Positions 1-6,622 of a stretch of DNA of 40,933 nt are shown piece after piece; position 1 is the first letter of the stretch; the number at the start of each line of letters is the position of its first letter. The translations under genes were made by a program, and so were the position numbers. The notes under the pieces were generated by a model. It ran no database searches, had not been told where the DNA came from, and was given only the letters and a program-made list of their open reading frames with translations. The stretch covers positions 1 to 40,933 of the IMG/VR virus record IMGVR_UViG_3300022072_000029; one strand, 5' to 3'. Source of the stretch: a virus.

Positions 1-95
1 GCGGTTACTTGTACGAAGAAACATATCAACTGATTAGCACAACACCGCACATAGTTGGAGAAGTAGAGAGATCGTTCGCACAATATAATTATTAG
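1..95 (+). CDS. 3' end of an unidentified gene (truncated by window start)
   Basis: The third reading frame is open from the window edge and ends at TAG 93-95, giving about 30 C-terminal residues that finish in AQYNY. The tail is rich in polar and aromatic residues with no recognisable motif. It lies on the same strand as the small genes that follow and is separated from them by about 100 bases of non-coding sequence with a promoter-like element. The function cannot be told from this fragment. Confidence 0.5.
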   Translation, partial: GYLYEETYQLISTTPHIVGEVERSFAQYNY

Positions 96-140
96 GTATA
101 TGCTTAGAACAAAATGATCTAAAAATAAGTGAAATAGTTG

Positions 141-169
141 TTGCATTATTGTTTTGGTTATGAGATAAT
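141..169 (+). promoter_or_regulatory. Candidate sigma70-type promoter
   Basis: TTGCAT (141-146), a 17-base spacer, then GATAAT (164-169). It sits in the only non-coding gap at the left edge, about 30 bases ahead of the small gene at 199. The spacing is ideal and both hexamers are close to consensus. It probably drives the small-gene cluster 199-1789 in early or middle infection. Confidence 0.45.
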
Positions 170-198
170 AGTACCCTATTGAGATGAGAGAGAAAGTT

Positions 199-342
199 AT
201 GATTAAATATGTATTGAGAAACGTTGTTAATGACCAGTTAATAAACTGTAAGATGTTCGACACTATGGTCGATGCCCTTAACTACAGACATACTTATCTT
301 GAACGTGATGTTGCTTGGGTCGATCAGGTGGAGGTGAAGTAA
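199..342 (+). CDS. Small phage protein, 47 aa, unknown function
   Basis: ATG at 199 follows a purine-rich GAGAGAGAAAG about 5-10 bases upstream, a fair ribosome binding site. An in-frame ATG at 184 is possible but would overlap that site. The product begins MIKYVLRNVV and ends DQVEVK. It has no membrane segment and looks like a short alpha/beta protein. Its stop TAA (340-342) overlaps the ATG of the next gene (TAATG), a typical phage operon junction, which supports translation. No family was recognised. Confidence 0.6.
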   Translation: MIKYVLRNVVNDQLINCKMFDTMVDALNYRHTYLERDVAWVDQVEVK

Positions 343-509
343 TGGTGCTCTTAAAAGTTTTCTTAACTATTGTACTGATTATTATCTTTTGTGTTATCGC
401 TATAGGTGGTTCTCTGGCTGCGATGTATGAAAGAGACGAAATTCGAAAAGGTATGCGTGAAGGTAAAAACGACTACTATGGTAATAAAATTGAAGAGGAA
501 GATGAATAA
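342..509 (+). CDS. Small single-pass membrane protein, 55 aa
   Basis: The ATG at 342 overlaps the previous stop, and GGAGGTGAAG immediately upstream is a strong ribosome binding site. This start is preferred over one at 315, which would place a charged extension in front. Residues 2-28 form one hydrophobic segment (LLKVFLTIVLIIIFCVIAIG), followed by a charged tail rich in E, K, R and D (ends EEEDE). The topology suggests an inner-membrane anchor with a cytoplasmic tail. The stop overlaps the next ATG by one base. Such peptides are common among phage early genes; its role is unknown. Confidence 0.65.
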   Translation: MVLLKVFLTIVLIIIFCVIAIGGSLAAMYERDEIRKGMREGKNDYYGNKIEEEDE

Positions 510-868
510 TGTTTAATAATTATACTTGTAATGTTGTGTACGGTTCTACTGGTGAACGTTCTATGTTCATGGGAATGGACTTAACTTGTGACTTCAAAGT
601 CTCTCATGCACTTGGTGAACGCCCTGTCGTTGACAAAGAGATCCAACTCGGTCGTGAAAAATATAAAGTTGGTGAACTTTTGAATTCCGCAATTGGTTTG
701 AAGTATGACTTGATCCTCCGCATGATGATGCGTGACGGAACTATCGATTACGACACGGTTGTTCGTGTTGGTTATGTTGGTCGTCTCCGTGAAGTCTACG
801 TTGTGAAAGACGAAGAAGCATACCGCATCTTTGGTAAGACTTACTATGGGTTGTATAACAATGATTAG
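509..868 (+). CDS. Conserved-looking phage protein, 119 aa, unknown function
   Basis: The ATG at 509 overlaps the preceding TAA (TAATG), with GAAGAGGAAG just upstream. The protein starts MFNNYTCNVV and is a mixed alpha/beta chain without signal peptide or membrane segment. A run LILRMMMRDG near residue 70 is followed by beta-like valine-rich stretches (VVRVGYVGRLREVYVV). It may be a small beta-barrel regulator, but no family was recognised. The overlap with both neighbours points to one operon. Confidence 0.7.
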   Translation: MFNNYTCNVVYGSTGERSMFMGMDLTCDFKVSHALGERPVVDKEIQLGREKYKVGELLNSAIGLKYDLILRMMMRDGTIDYDTVVRVGYVGRLREVYVVKDEEAYRIFGKTYYGLYNND

Positions 869-965
869 TGGTGAGTTTCTTTTTTCTGATATTATTTCTC
901 TTGCCATATTCTGTTTACTTATGGTAGTATGGTGGGAGATAAAGGGGATGGGGGATGACGAATAA
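861..965 (+). CDS. Tiny membrane peptide, 34 aa
   Basis: The ATG at 861 lies inside the end of the preceding gene (8-base overlap) and the frame runs to TAA 963-965. The product begins MISGEFLF and has one central hydrophobic helix (IISLAIFCLLMVVWW) with an acidic end, GDDE. It overlaps the next gene by 11 bases. Start and stop overlaps on both sides support it as a real gene in the chain. Like the product of 342-509 it is predicted to be an inner-membrane peptide of unknown role. Confidence 0.5.
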   Translation: MISGEFLFSDIISLAIFCLLMVVWWEIKGMGDDE

Positions 966-1128
966 AAAGAAACATGGATTGGGTAAGACCTCCAATCCTG
1001 TCGCTAAGTTCGCTAAACGTTTCAACAAGTCTGCGGTTATGGTTGACCGAAAGAAAGAAGAGAGACGTACTGGTGGACGTTGGAACCTTGATGATGATTT
1101 TTATGATTCCGATGGAGGAAAAGAATAG
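955..1128 (+). CDS. Small basic protein, 57 aa, unknown function
   Basis: ATG at 955 is preceded by a strong GGGGATGGGGG purine run. The first 40 residues are strongly basic (MTNKKKHGLGK, then FAKRFNKS and RKKEERR); the last 15 are acidic (LDDDFYDSDGG). This charge layout suggests a nucleic-acid-binding or complex-bridging peptide, but that is inference. The stop TAG (1126-1128) abuts the next ATG at 1129 with no gap, so the two are probably translationally coupled. Confidence 0.65.
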   Translation: MTNKKKHGLGKTSNPVAKFAKRFNKSAVMVDRKKEERRTGGRWNLDDDFYDSDGGKE

Positions 1129-1674
1129 ATGAATGTATTTCGATTAGATGATGATCCCGTGAAAGCTGCGCAGTTGATGTGTGACAAACATGTAGTCAAG
1201 ATGGTTATCGAGTATGGTCAACTACTGTCTACCGCACACCGAGTCATAGACGGTACCATGTACCTCGGTAAGACTAAGAATGGTCGTAACATCAAACGAT
1301 GGAGACTCGATGGTACAGCGCAAGAGGAGGTCTTATACAAGGCATCTCACGTGAATCATCCATCAAACATCTGGTGTCGTGAGAATGACAAGAACTATCG
1401 TTGGTTATACAAACACTTTGTGGCCTGCGCAAAAGAATATCAACATCGTTATGGACGTGTACACGCGACCTTCGATAAACTCAATGGGTTTGTGTGGTTC
1501 GCACCTCGCAAAATCAAACAGACCGCTCACGAGTCCGTGATGCCACAGTGTATGCCTGACGAATGTAAGCGGGATAGTGTGGTTGAAGGATACCGTACCT
1601 ACTACGTACAGGAGAAAAAGTACTTTGCCAAATGGACAAAACGCGAGACACCAACTTGGTTTGTATCTCCTTAG
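1129..1674 (+). CDS. Conserved T4-like phage protein, 181 aa, unnamed
   Basis: The ATG at 1129 follows the previous stop directly, with GGAGGAAAAG upstream as ribosome binding site. The N terminus carries a His- and Cys-containing block, CDKHVVKMVIEYGQLLSTAH at about residues 18-37. More His, Cys and Trp residues follow (SHVNHPSNIWCRE, CAKEYQHRY) and the C terminus is basic. I recall similar proteins in marine T4-like phages without an assigned function. The conserved Cys/His set could bind metal or form an enzyme site, but no known fold was identified. Confidence 0.75.
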   Translation: MNVFRLDDDPVKAAQLMCDKHVVKMVIEYGQLLSTAHRVIDGTMYLGKTKNGRNIKRWRLDGTAQEEVLYKASHVNHPSNIWCRENDKNYRWLYKHFVACAKEYQHRYGRVHATFDKLNGFVWFAPRKIKQTAHESVMPQCMPDECKRDSVVEGYRTYYVQEKKYFAKWTKRETPTWFVSP

Positions 1675-1678
1675 AGTG

Positions 1679-1789
1679 ATGTTAATATTTTGGTTGGCGT
1701 TTAGTGTAGACAATGAGGATGACCTATATGGAGTGATGTCGAGTATTCGTAGATTGAATGAATGTAAAAAAGTGGTAAATTTAACTTGA
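1679..1789 (+). CDS. Possible 36-aa peptide
   Basis: A short frame starts at ATG 1679, four bases after the previous stop, and ends at TGA 1787-1789, inside the -35 element of the next promoter. The product starts MLIFWLAFSV and has a short hydrophobic N terminus and a mixed C-terminal half. The ribosome binding site is weak (TTAGAG). It fits the tight spacing of the operon, but its small size makes it doubtful; the stretch may be just a spacer. Confidence 0.3.
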   Translation: MLIFWLAFSVDNEDDLYGVMSSIRRLNECKKVVNLT

Positions 1790-1814
1790 CAGTGATAAGG
1801 AAATGATATATAAT
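1786..1814 (+). promoter_or_regulatory. Perfect sigma70 consensus promoter
   Basis: TTGACA (1786-1791), 17-base spacer, TATAAT (1809-1814): an exact match to both hexamers at the optimal spacing. Transcription would start near 1821, downstream of the ATG at 1813. It probably drives the block 1941-3210 (unknown proteins, SH3-fold protein, gp33-like coactivator) using unmodified host polymerase, as an early phage promoter would. Confidence 0.85.
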
Positions 1815-1983
1815 GTCTAAACAAATGAGATATCTTAAACTCAGATCTGCGCAACAAAGATTAGAGAGTCAAAGAAGATCACGAAGAATGCTAATTATGC
1901 ATGAACAAGAAATTAATAAAATTGAAGGAGAAGACCCGTTATGTCCTACACAGAAAAGCAGTTCAAAGAAGACGTTGAAGTAA
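1813..1983 (+). CDS. Possible 56-aa basic peptide overlapping a promoter
   Basis: The frame runs from ATG 1813 to TAA 1981-1983 and has AAGGAA about nine bases upstream. The product begins MSKQMRYLKL and is rich in R, Q and S. Its first ATG lies within the -10 hexamer of the consensus promoter, so it could only be translated from transcripts that begin further upstream. An internal ATG at 1825 could serve RNAs started near 1821. The last 43 bases overlap the next gene in another frame. It may be real, but could be a chance frame across a leader. Confidence 0.35.
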   Translation: MSKQMRYLKLRSAQQRLESQRRSRRMLIMHEQEINKIEGEDPLCPTQKSSSKKTLK

Positions 1984-2261
1984 CTAAACGTATTCTGAAA
2001 GACACTTATGTCAATAACATCATTTACGTCCAAGAACGTATTAAAGATGGTGCTGATGAAAGTGAGTTAAAAAACATCGAAGATCTTATCATTGCAAACG
2101 AACGATTAATCGTTTACTTTGATGAAGGTGATGATTGGGTAAAACAACTACATGAAGAGGCCTCAGGGTCAGGAGATGATAATGGAACAAGCAGTGAACG
2201 AACTAACACCGGAGATGATGAAGAAGCAGTCGCTCGAATTGAAGAAGCAAGGAATAGTTGA
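1941..2261 (+). CDS. Acidic phage protein, 106 aa, unknown function
   Basis: ATG 1941 is preceded by GAAGGAGAAG, a strong ribosome binding site at normal distance. Residues 1-75 look helical and highly charged (MSYTEKQFKEDVEVTK onwards). The C-terminal third is a low-complexity acidic tail (EASGSGDDNG, TGDDEEAVARIEEA). It is the first good start downstream of the consensus promoter. It overlaps the next gene by 80 bases in another frame. An acidic early protein of this kind may interact with host proteins, but nothing in the sequence proves that. Confidence 0.7.
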   Translation: MSYTEKQFKEDVEVTKRILKDTYVNNIIYVQERIKDGADESELKNIEDLIIANERLIVYFDEGDDWVKQLHEEASGSGDDNGTSSERTNTGDDEEAVARIEEARNS

Positions 2262-2490
2262 TGCTTTGAAACAGGGTCTTGTCCACCTACAATTCAAGAA
2301 GGTGAACGGTGATCTTCGTAATATGATTGGTACTTTAAGTCCCGAACATATTCCAGAAGACAAAGTACCCGAAGAAGGTAAAGAGCGTAAGAGTAACGAA
2401 GAACTTGTTGTTCTGTTCGATGCCGAAGTCAATGACTGGAGATCTTTCCGTACCGAAAACCTTGTAGAATATCGGTGTGACGCATGGTAG
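2182..2490 (+). CDS. SH3-like beta-barrel phage protein, 102 aa
   Basis: ATG 2182 is chosen because AGGAGAT lies just upstream; in-frame ATGs at 2152 and 2176 are less well placed. Residues 1-25 are helical. The remainder shows the pattern of a small SH3-like barrel found in many T4-like phages: a strand of type VHLQFKKVNGDLRNMIGTL, a proline-containing turn with PEHIPEDK, and a final strand pair with DVEVNDWRSF-like spacing (here DAEVNDWRSFRTENLVEY). Family members are usually annotated only by fold; the role is unknown. It overlaps the next gene by 7 bases. Confidence 0.75.
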   Translation: MEQAVNELTPEMMKKQSLELKKQGIVDALKQGLVHLQFKKVNGDLRNMIGTLSPEHIPEDKVPEEGKERKSNEELVVLFDAEVNDWRSFRTENLVEYRCDAW

Positions 2491-3047
2491 TAAAACGCAA
2501 ACGTAAACCAATGTCCGAAGAGCAACGTGCAGCTGCGAGTGAAAGACTCGCAAAAGCACGGGAAGCTCGAGGTCACGATGGTTCCAAATCTGTCCATCCT
2601 TTATTGTTGGATATGGATGAGGATAGTCCGATACATTGGAGAAAGGTTCGCGAGTGGGTCAAAGAGATAGGTGTGGAACTTCGATCCAAGAAGGCACAAC
2701 GACTGTCGAAGGATTCTAAGGAAAGACATGAGTATCAGACACTAGAGGTATATCTCGGAAACCTGAAAAGGTATCTTGACTCTAGTATCTGGTTAGATGC
2801 ACGTTATGGAAGACATCGAGAAGGTAAGATGGGTACTGTCGTTCATGCTATTGCATACTTTCCTAGTGGTCGTCCCAAGAGAGTTGTGGGATGGTTTTAT
2901 AAAGATATCGGTGAATACACCGAGGAGATGAAAGAGAATGACGATAGAATTTACGGTACCGAATCTGAGTACCGAAGAGACGAACACAAGCGAAAACTTC
3001 ATGAACAAGAAGAGGTTCTCGAAGATGGTGGAGAGGACGGTACGTAG
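2484..3047 (+). CDS. Basic phage protein, 187 aa, unknown function
   Basis: ATG 2484 overlaps the end of the preceding gene. Residues 1-30 are strongly basic and helical (KRKRKPMSEEQRAAASERLA). The middle has a Trp-rich helical region (HWRKVREWVKEIGVELRSKK) and a long segment around residues 80-110 (YLGNLKRYLDSSIWLDARYG), followed by a beta-like stretch ending RVVGWFYKDIGEY. The tail is acidic (EEVLEDGGEDGT). I recall similar proteins in marine T4-like phages, without a name. The basic N terminus suggests nucleic-acid contact; this is inference. Confidence 0.7.
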   Translation: MVVKRKRKPMSEEQRAAASERLAKAREARGHDGSKSVHPLLLDMDEDSPIHWRKVREWVKEIGVELRSKKAQRLSKDSKERHEYQTLEVYLGNLKRYLDSSIWLDARYGRHREGKMGTVVHAIAYFPSGRPKRVVGWFYKDIGEYTEEMKENDDRIYGTESEYRRDEHKRKLHEQEEVLEDGGEDGT

Positions 3048-3210
3048 TTCCGGACTTAACTATATGGACTCGATTGTTCATATGTGCGAGAAGAATAACA
3101 TGGAAGTTGAAGATGTTAAGAAGTACTTGACGCCTTCAATTATAGATTGTCTTGAAACCGAGGCGATGAATTTGAACTTCCTAGAGAAAACTAATTCTCT
3201 GGATGTTTAA
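3025..3210 (+). CDS. 33: gp33-like late transcription coactivator, 61 aa
   Basis: ATG 3025 (or in-frame 3001) lies inside the end of the previous gene, with AGAGG about ten bases upstream. The product resembles the conserved core of T4 gp33, the protein that links RNA polymerase to the sliding clamp at late promoters. It has a helix-turn pattern with YMDSIVHMCEKNNMEVEDVK near residues 15-34, then KYLTPSIIDCLETEAMNLNF. It is much shorter than T4 gp33 (112 aa) and ends soon after the helical core, at NSLDV. The presence of many TATAAATA elements in the window fits this role. The name rests on pattern resemblance, not a search. Confidence 0.6.
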   Translation: MVERTVRSSGLNYMDSIVHMCEKNNMEVEDVKKYLTPSIIDCLETEAMNLNFLEKTNSLDV

Positions 3211-3217
3211 ATAACAC

Positions 3218-3246
3218 TTGACTTATGTGTATAAATAGGTTAGAAT
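3218..3246 (+). promoter_or_regulatory. Sigma70-like promoter ahead of gp32
   Basis: TTGACT (3218-3223), 17-base spacer, TAGAAT (3241-3246). It overlaps the late element at 3230-3237, so gp32 could be transcribed both early/middle and late, which fits the need for single-stranded DNA-binding protein throughout replication. Confidence 0.5.
3230..3237 (+). promoter_or_regulatory. T4-type late promoter (TATAAATA) for gp32
   Basis: Exact TATAAATA, about 100 bases upstream of the gp32 ATG, in non-coding DNA directly after the gp33-like gene. It is the same octamer as T4 late promoters read by gp55-polymerase. Confidence 0.75.
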
Positions 3247-3335
3247 ACTATGGTACAATCAAGAAACAATTGAAAATACGCTGTGTAAAAAAACTGTAAA
3301 TAAACTGAAAACGCTGAACATACTGGAGAAAACAT

Positions 3336-4256
3336 ATGTCTTTTGCAAACCTAAAAAGTCGTTCTACCGACATTTCTAAATTAGTATCTGCCGCTCAAGA
3401 AGCATCTGGTACTAACACCAAAACCAATAAGTACGATGACGAACGTAAGTGGAAACCAACCGTTGATGATAACGGCAATGGTTACGCAGTAGTCCGTTTC
3501 CTTCCTGCAATGGAAGGTCAAGATATGCCTTGGGTACGATATTGGGATCACGGATTCAAAGGCCCTCAAGGTCAATGGTACATCGAGAAATCGTTGACTA
3601 CCATCGGTCAGAAGGATCCTGTATCCGAACTGAATTCACGTCTGTGGAACTCGGGTATCGAAGATGACAAAGAAACTGCACGTAAACAGAAGCGCCGTCT
3701 TCACTACGTGTCCAATATCCTTGTGGTAAACGATCCTGCAAACCCATCGAACAATGGTAAAGTATTTTACTATGAGTTTGGTAAGAAGATCTTTGACAAA
3801 ATCATGGATCTGATGCAACCACAATTCCCTGGCGAAACTCCTATCAACCCATTTGATTTTTGGAATGGTGCTGACTTCGAACTGAAGATTCGTAATGTTG
3901 CGGGTTACCGTAACTATGATAAGTCGGAGTTCAAGTCCACTTCTGCATTGTATGAGTCGGACGAGACTAAACTCGAAGCCACTTATAATCAACAGTATGA
4001 CTTGGGTGAGTTCGTAGATCCTGCTAACTTTAAAACCTATCAGGAATTAGAGTCACGTCTGGAATTGGTATTGGGTACTGCGGTAGGTGCTAACACCACT
4101 ATCCGTAATGAAGCATTAACTCAGACTGCGGAATCGAACGTTGGACGTTCTGCACCACAACCTGAGATCGTTTCTGCTCCTGCACCAAAGGTAGGTGCTG
4201 TCGCGGAGGAAGATGACACACTATCTTACTTTGCGCAGATGGCACAGGAAGACTAA
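3336..4256 (+). CDS. 32: Single-stranded DNA-binding protein gp32
   Basis: The 306-residue protein is close to T4 gp32 in length (301). It coats single-stranded DNA during replication, recombination and repair. Residues 7-11 (KSRST) match the basic/hydroxyl LAST motif used for cooperative binding. The core shows the gp32 signatures LHYVSNILVVNDPANPSN and GKVFYYEFGKKIFDKI (about residues 125-160), then NPFDFWNGADFELKI. The C terminus is acidic (AEEDDTLSYFAQMAQED), as expected for the protein-interaction tail. There is no cysteine in the whole chain, so the zinc site of T4 gp32 (His64, Cys77, Cys87, Cys90) is absent. ATG 3336 follows CTGGAGAAAAC. It has its own promoters and a terminator directly after the stop. 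Confidence 0.95.
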   Translation: MSFANLKSRSTDISKLVSAAQEASGTNTKTNKYDDERKWKPTVDDNGNGYAVVRFLPAMEGQDMPWVRYWDHGFKGPQGQWYIEKSLTTIGQKDPVSELNSRLWNSGIEDDKETARKQKRRLHYVSNILVVNDPANPSNNGKVFYYEFGKKIFDKIMDLMQPQFPGETPINPFDFWNGADFELKIRNVAGYRNYDKSEFKSTSALYESDETKLEATYNQQYDLGEFVDPANFKTYQELESRLELVLGTAVGANTTIRNEALTQTAESNVGRSAPQPEIVSAPAPKVGAVAEEDDTLSYFAQMAQED

Positions 4257-4262
4257 AGATTA

Positions 4263-4286
4263 GGGGGACGAAAGTCCCCCTTTTTT
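4263..4286 (+). terminator. Rho-independent terminator after gp32
   Basis: GGGGGAC (4263-4269), GAAA tetraloop, GTCCCCC (4274-4280), then T6. It is a seven-base-pair perfect stem with a very stable loop. It ends the gp32 transcript only six bases after the stop, where the minus-strand tail operon also ends. The minus strand has no T run after the stem, so it should act mainly on plus-strand transcription. Confidence 0.93.
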
Positions 4287-6381
4287 ATGATAAAGCATAA
4301 GTCCTATCGTTCTGATCAACTGTCGGTTGATTCTGTGACATAATCGCAGCAGTACTTGAGTTGTTATTATTAGTAACTGAATTAGAACTCGGTGCATTTA
4401 CTAATACTGCATTAGCACCTTGTTCTGATTTTAACTTAGTGTTCTCACTTTGTGCCTGGGTAAGACCATTGTCTCTAGGTGATCTCATTGATCTCGAAGA
4501 AGATCTTTCGACATTAATTTCTGGTGATAACTTGGTGACCTCAACCTTTGGTTCTGGTTTAGATACACTTTCAAGTTTATCAATTTGTGCTTGAGTCTTG
4601 TCTATATTCAATGCAGCAGATGCGGTACCTGTTTTCTCAAAACGTGCTTCTGCTCTTTCGAGTTTCCTTTCTAAATAAGCAAGACGTTCCGCATCTCTGG
4701 ATTGCACCACAACTTCTACTTCTTCTTTGACTTGTGGTTTATCGACAACTTGCAAGACTTCTTCTTCCTTATCGGCAACGGTAGGTGTATCAGGTAGAAC
4801 AGGCACTTCTGAATATGGTTGAGTACTTGGAGTAGTTTGTTGTTTGGTTGTTCCACCATCGTCACCATCAAATCCGAAGAAATTTCCTACGGATTCTAAT
4901 GCACCAGATGCCATATTCTTGATATCATCCATACTAGGAATCAACCCCATGACAAACTCCTTGATATCAGTAATCATTTGATTGATAGGTTCCATCAAGT
5001 AACCAATCGGATCTTCGCTCTCCATGAAACCATTCCAGAACTCTTTGATACCTTCGATCATGGAAGTGACTTTGTCTGGTATAGCACGTATCATCGACTC
5101 CATATTCATCATAACTTCACTGAACATCTCTGAGAACGAGAAACTGTCCAAGAAAGTAGAGAAGTTTTCGAAACCCAACATACCTGATATCCAAGAGATA
5201 CCGTCTTTTAGGAGATCTACTAAACTCAATACTGCACCATTGATCGCACCGGTCATGAATGCGTATACGCCACCGATGATATCACCTGACTTGAATTTAC
5301 TCAGAGATGCTTTAATACCTTCGTACAAACCAATAGCGATTGTGAGTGGCCAACCAAAGAATCTACCTAGTGCACCAAACACTTTGAAGATATTAGGCGC
5401 AATTCCTCGCATGTACGCGACGACATCCTTCATTGGTTTTACTATCTTACTAAAGGAATCTTTGATACCTCCTGCGAATTTACCCACACTAGCAAATGAT
5501 TGACCTGCTGATCTGAATGCTCCAATAACTGTCTGGAATCCAGTTGTGATAGATGTACCGACACTCTTGACGAACTTTACAGAATCGGTAAAGATTTTAC
5601 CCATACCTCTGAATGTCTTTTCGAACATATTCAGAGAACGGAAAGTACCGGTTACAGATTGTGATAGTCCCTTGACACCATTCATACCTGCTTTGAATGC
5701 ATTAGATATATTACTGAAGGCGTTAGTGATAGGTTTTACAAAATTCTTAAAACCATCAACATATAACTTCACCCCTATCTTAATATCAGTGACAAGTGAT
5801 TTGATGCCAGTACCCAAGTCTTTAAAGACCTTGACCACACTAGAAGCAAAGTCGGTAACCGGTTTGAAAACATCCTTCAATTTCTTCACGATATTACCAC
5901 TTGCAAGTTTAACAAGATCGGAAATTTTTTTTCCTAATGGAGCGAAGAAGTTTGTAATAGGACGTAATAGAAACTTGACACCCGACAGAATAGTCTTGAA
6001 GGTTCCTGATATAACATTCTTTATAAGTTTTGCGGTGTCTGTAATAGCCTTCATCCATCCTATCGCAAGACCTTTAGCAAAACCAAGAACCATGGTAGGA
6101 ATACCGATGAGTAAATCTAAGATACCGCCAGTCTTCTTATCGAGATCTGGACGTTCGGGCCCGGTTCCTCCACCTGTAGGAGATGTTCTACCAGAATCTC
6201 GACGGGCCTCTTCTCTGTCACCAGCCTGACCTCTGAACTCGCCCAGAAGATCCTTCATAGTTTTCTTTAGGTCATCAACACCTTCACTTGTTGTTGCAGT
6301 GTTCTTGATGACCTGATCAGATTGTTTCGCATTCTCTTCTCTTAGAAGTTGAATCGAGGTTTGTAGTAAAGCATCTGCCAT
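4285..6381 (-). CDS. 29: Tail tape measure protein (gp29-like), 698 aa
   Basis: This is the longest gene of the minus-strand block and lies directly after the gp26/gp51-like pair, the usual place of a tape measure. The N-terminal 80 residues are helical and charged. From about residue 85 the chain is a series of long amphipathic and hydrophobic helices with recurring K-x-V-K-x-F spacing (for example GILDLLIGIPTMVLGFAKGL). The last 180 residues are low-complexity, with acidic and Lys-rich helices (EEEVLQVV, LAYLERKLERAEARFE) and an Asn/Ser tail. T4 gp29 has 590 residues; the extra length suggests a slightly longer tail. It fills the tube lumen and sets tube length. ATG at 6381 starts one base after the preceding stop. 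Confidence 0.85.
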   Translation of the reverse strand: MADALLQTSIQLLREENAKQSDQVIKNTATTSEGVDDLKKTMKDLLGEFRGQAGDREEARRDSGRTSPTGGGTGPERPDLDKKTGGILDLLIGIPTMVLGFAKGLAIGWMKAITDTAKLIKNVISGTFKTILSGVKFLLRPITNFFAPLGKKISDLVKLASGNIVKKLKDVFKPVTDFASSVVKVFKDLGTGIKSLVTDIKIGVKLYVDGFKNFVKPITNAFSNISNAFKAGMNGVKGLSQSVTGTFRSLNMFEKTFRGMGKIFTDSVKFVKSVGTSITTGFQTVIGAFRSAGQSFASVGKFAGGIKDSFSKIVKPMKDVVAYMRGIAPNIFKVFGALGRFFGWPLTIAIGLYEGIKASLSKFKSGDIIGGVYAFMTGAINGAVLSLVDLLKDGISWISGMLGFENFSTFLDSFSFSEMFSEVMMNMESMIRAIPDKVTSMIEGIKEFWNGFMESEDPIGYLMEPINQMITDIKEFVMGLIPSMDDIKNMASGALESVGNFFGFDGDDGGTTKQQTTPSTQPYSEVPVLPDTPTVADKEEEVLQVVDKPQVKEEVEVVVQSRDAERLAYLERKLERAEARFEKTGTASAALNIDKTQAQIDKLESVSKPEPKVEVTKLSPEINVERSSSRSMRSPRDNGLTQAQSENTKLKSEQGANAVLVNAPSSNSVTNNNNSSTAAIMSQNQPTVDQNDRTYALS

Positions 6382-6382
6382 T

Positions 6383-6622
6383 TTAGTTTCTCATCTGTTC
6401 TTGTTTAATACGATCGTTTTCTTCTTTAACATATTCAACTAACATAGCAACGTAGATCTCCCTCTCCCACGGCAACATCATTTCAATTTCAGTCAAACTA
6501 TAACTATGATGTTGTATCAGTGAAAAATTAGTTTTATAATAATTCACTAGACTATCATGAGAAAGGTTTAGGATAAAAAATCCTGCATACCTTTCAAAGT
6601 CACACTGTTCTGTTCCCCACAA
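6383..6622 (-). CDS. 51: gp51-like downstream half of a tail-assembly chaperone (frameshift ORF)
   Basis: This frame is open from 6622 to the TAA at 6385-6383 and overlaps the gp26 gene in the -1 frame. The only start before the conserved part is a TTG at 6622 with no proper ribosome binding site spacing; the first ATG lies deep inside, at MMLPWERE. The second half has the compact pattern seen in gp51-type hub assembly proteins: YYKTNFSLIQHHSYSLTEIE, then MLPWEREIYVAMLVEYVKEE. The best reading is that ribosomes enter it by -1 slippage at 6580-6574, making a gp26-gp51 fusion, as in G/GT chaperones of lambda-like phages. The product ends two bases before the tape measure ATG. Confidence 0.65.
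   Translation of the reverse strand: MWGTEQCDFERYAGFFILNLSHDSLVNYYKTNFSLIQHHSYSLTEIEMMLPWEREIYVAMLVEYVKEENDRIKQEQMRN

Noticed and set aside
5024-6229. Two plus-strand open frames opposite the tape measure gene
   Set aside because: They are antisense to a well-supported gene, show no known motif, and arise from its biased helical codon use.
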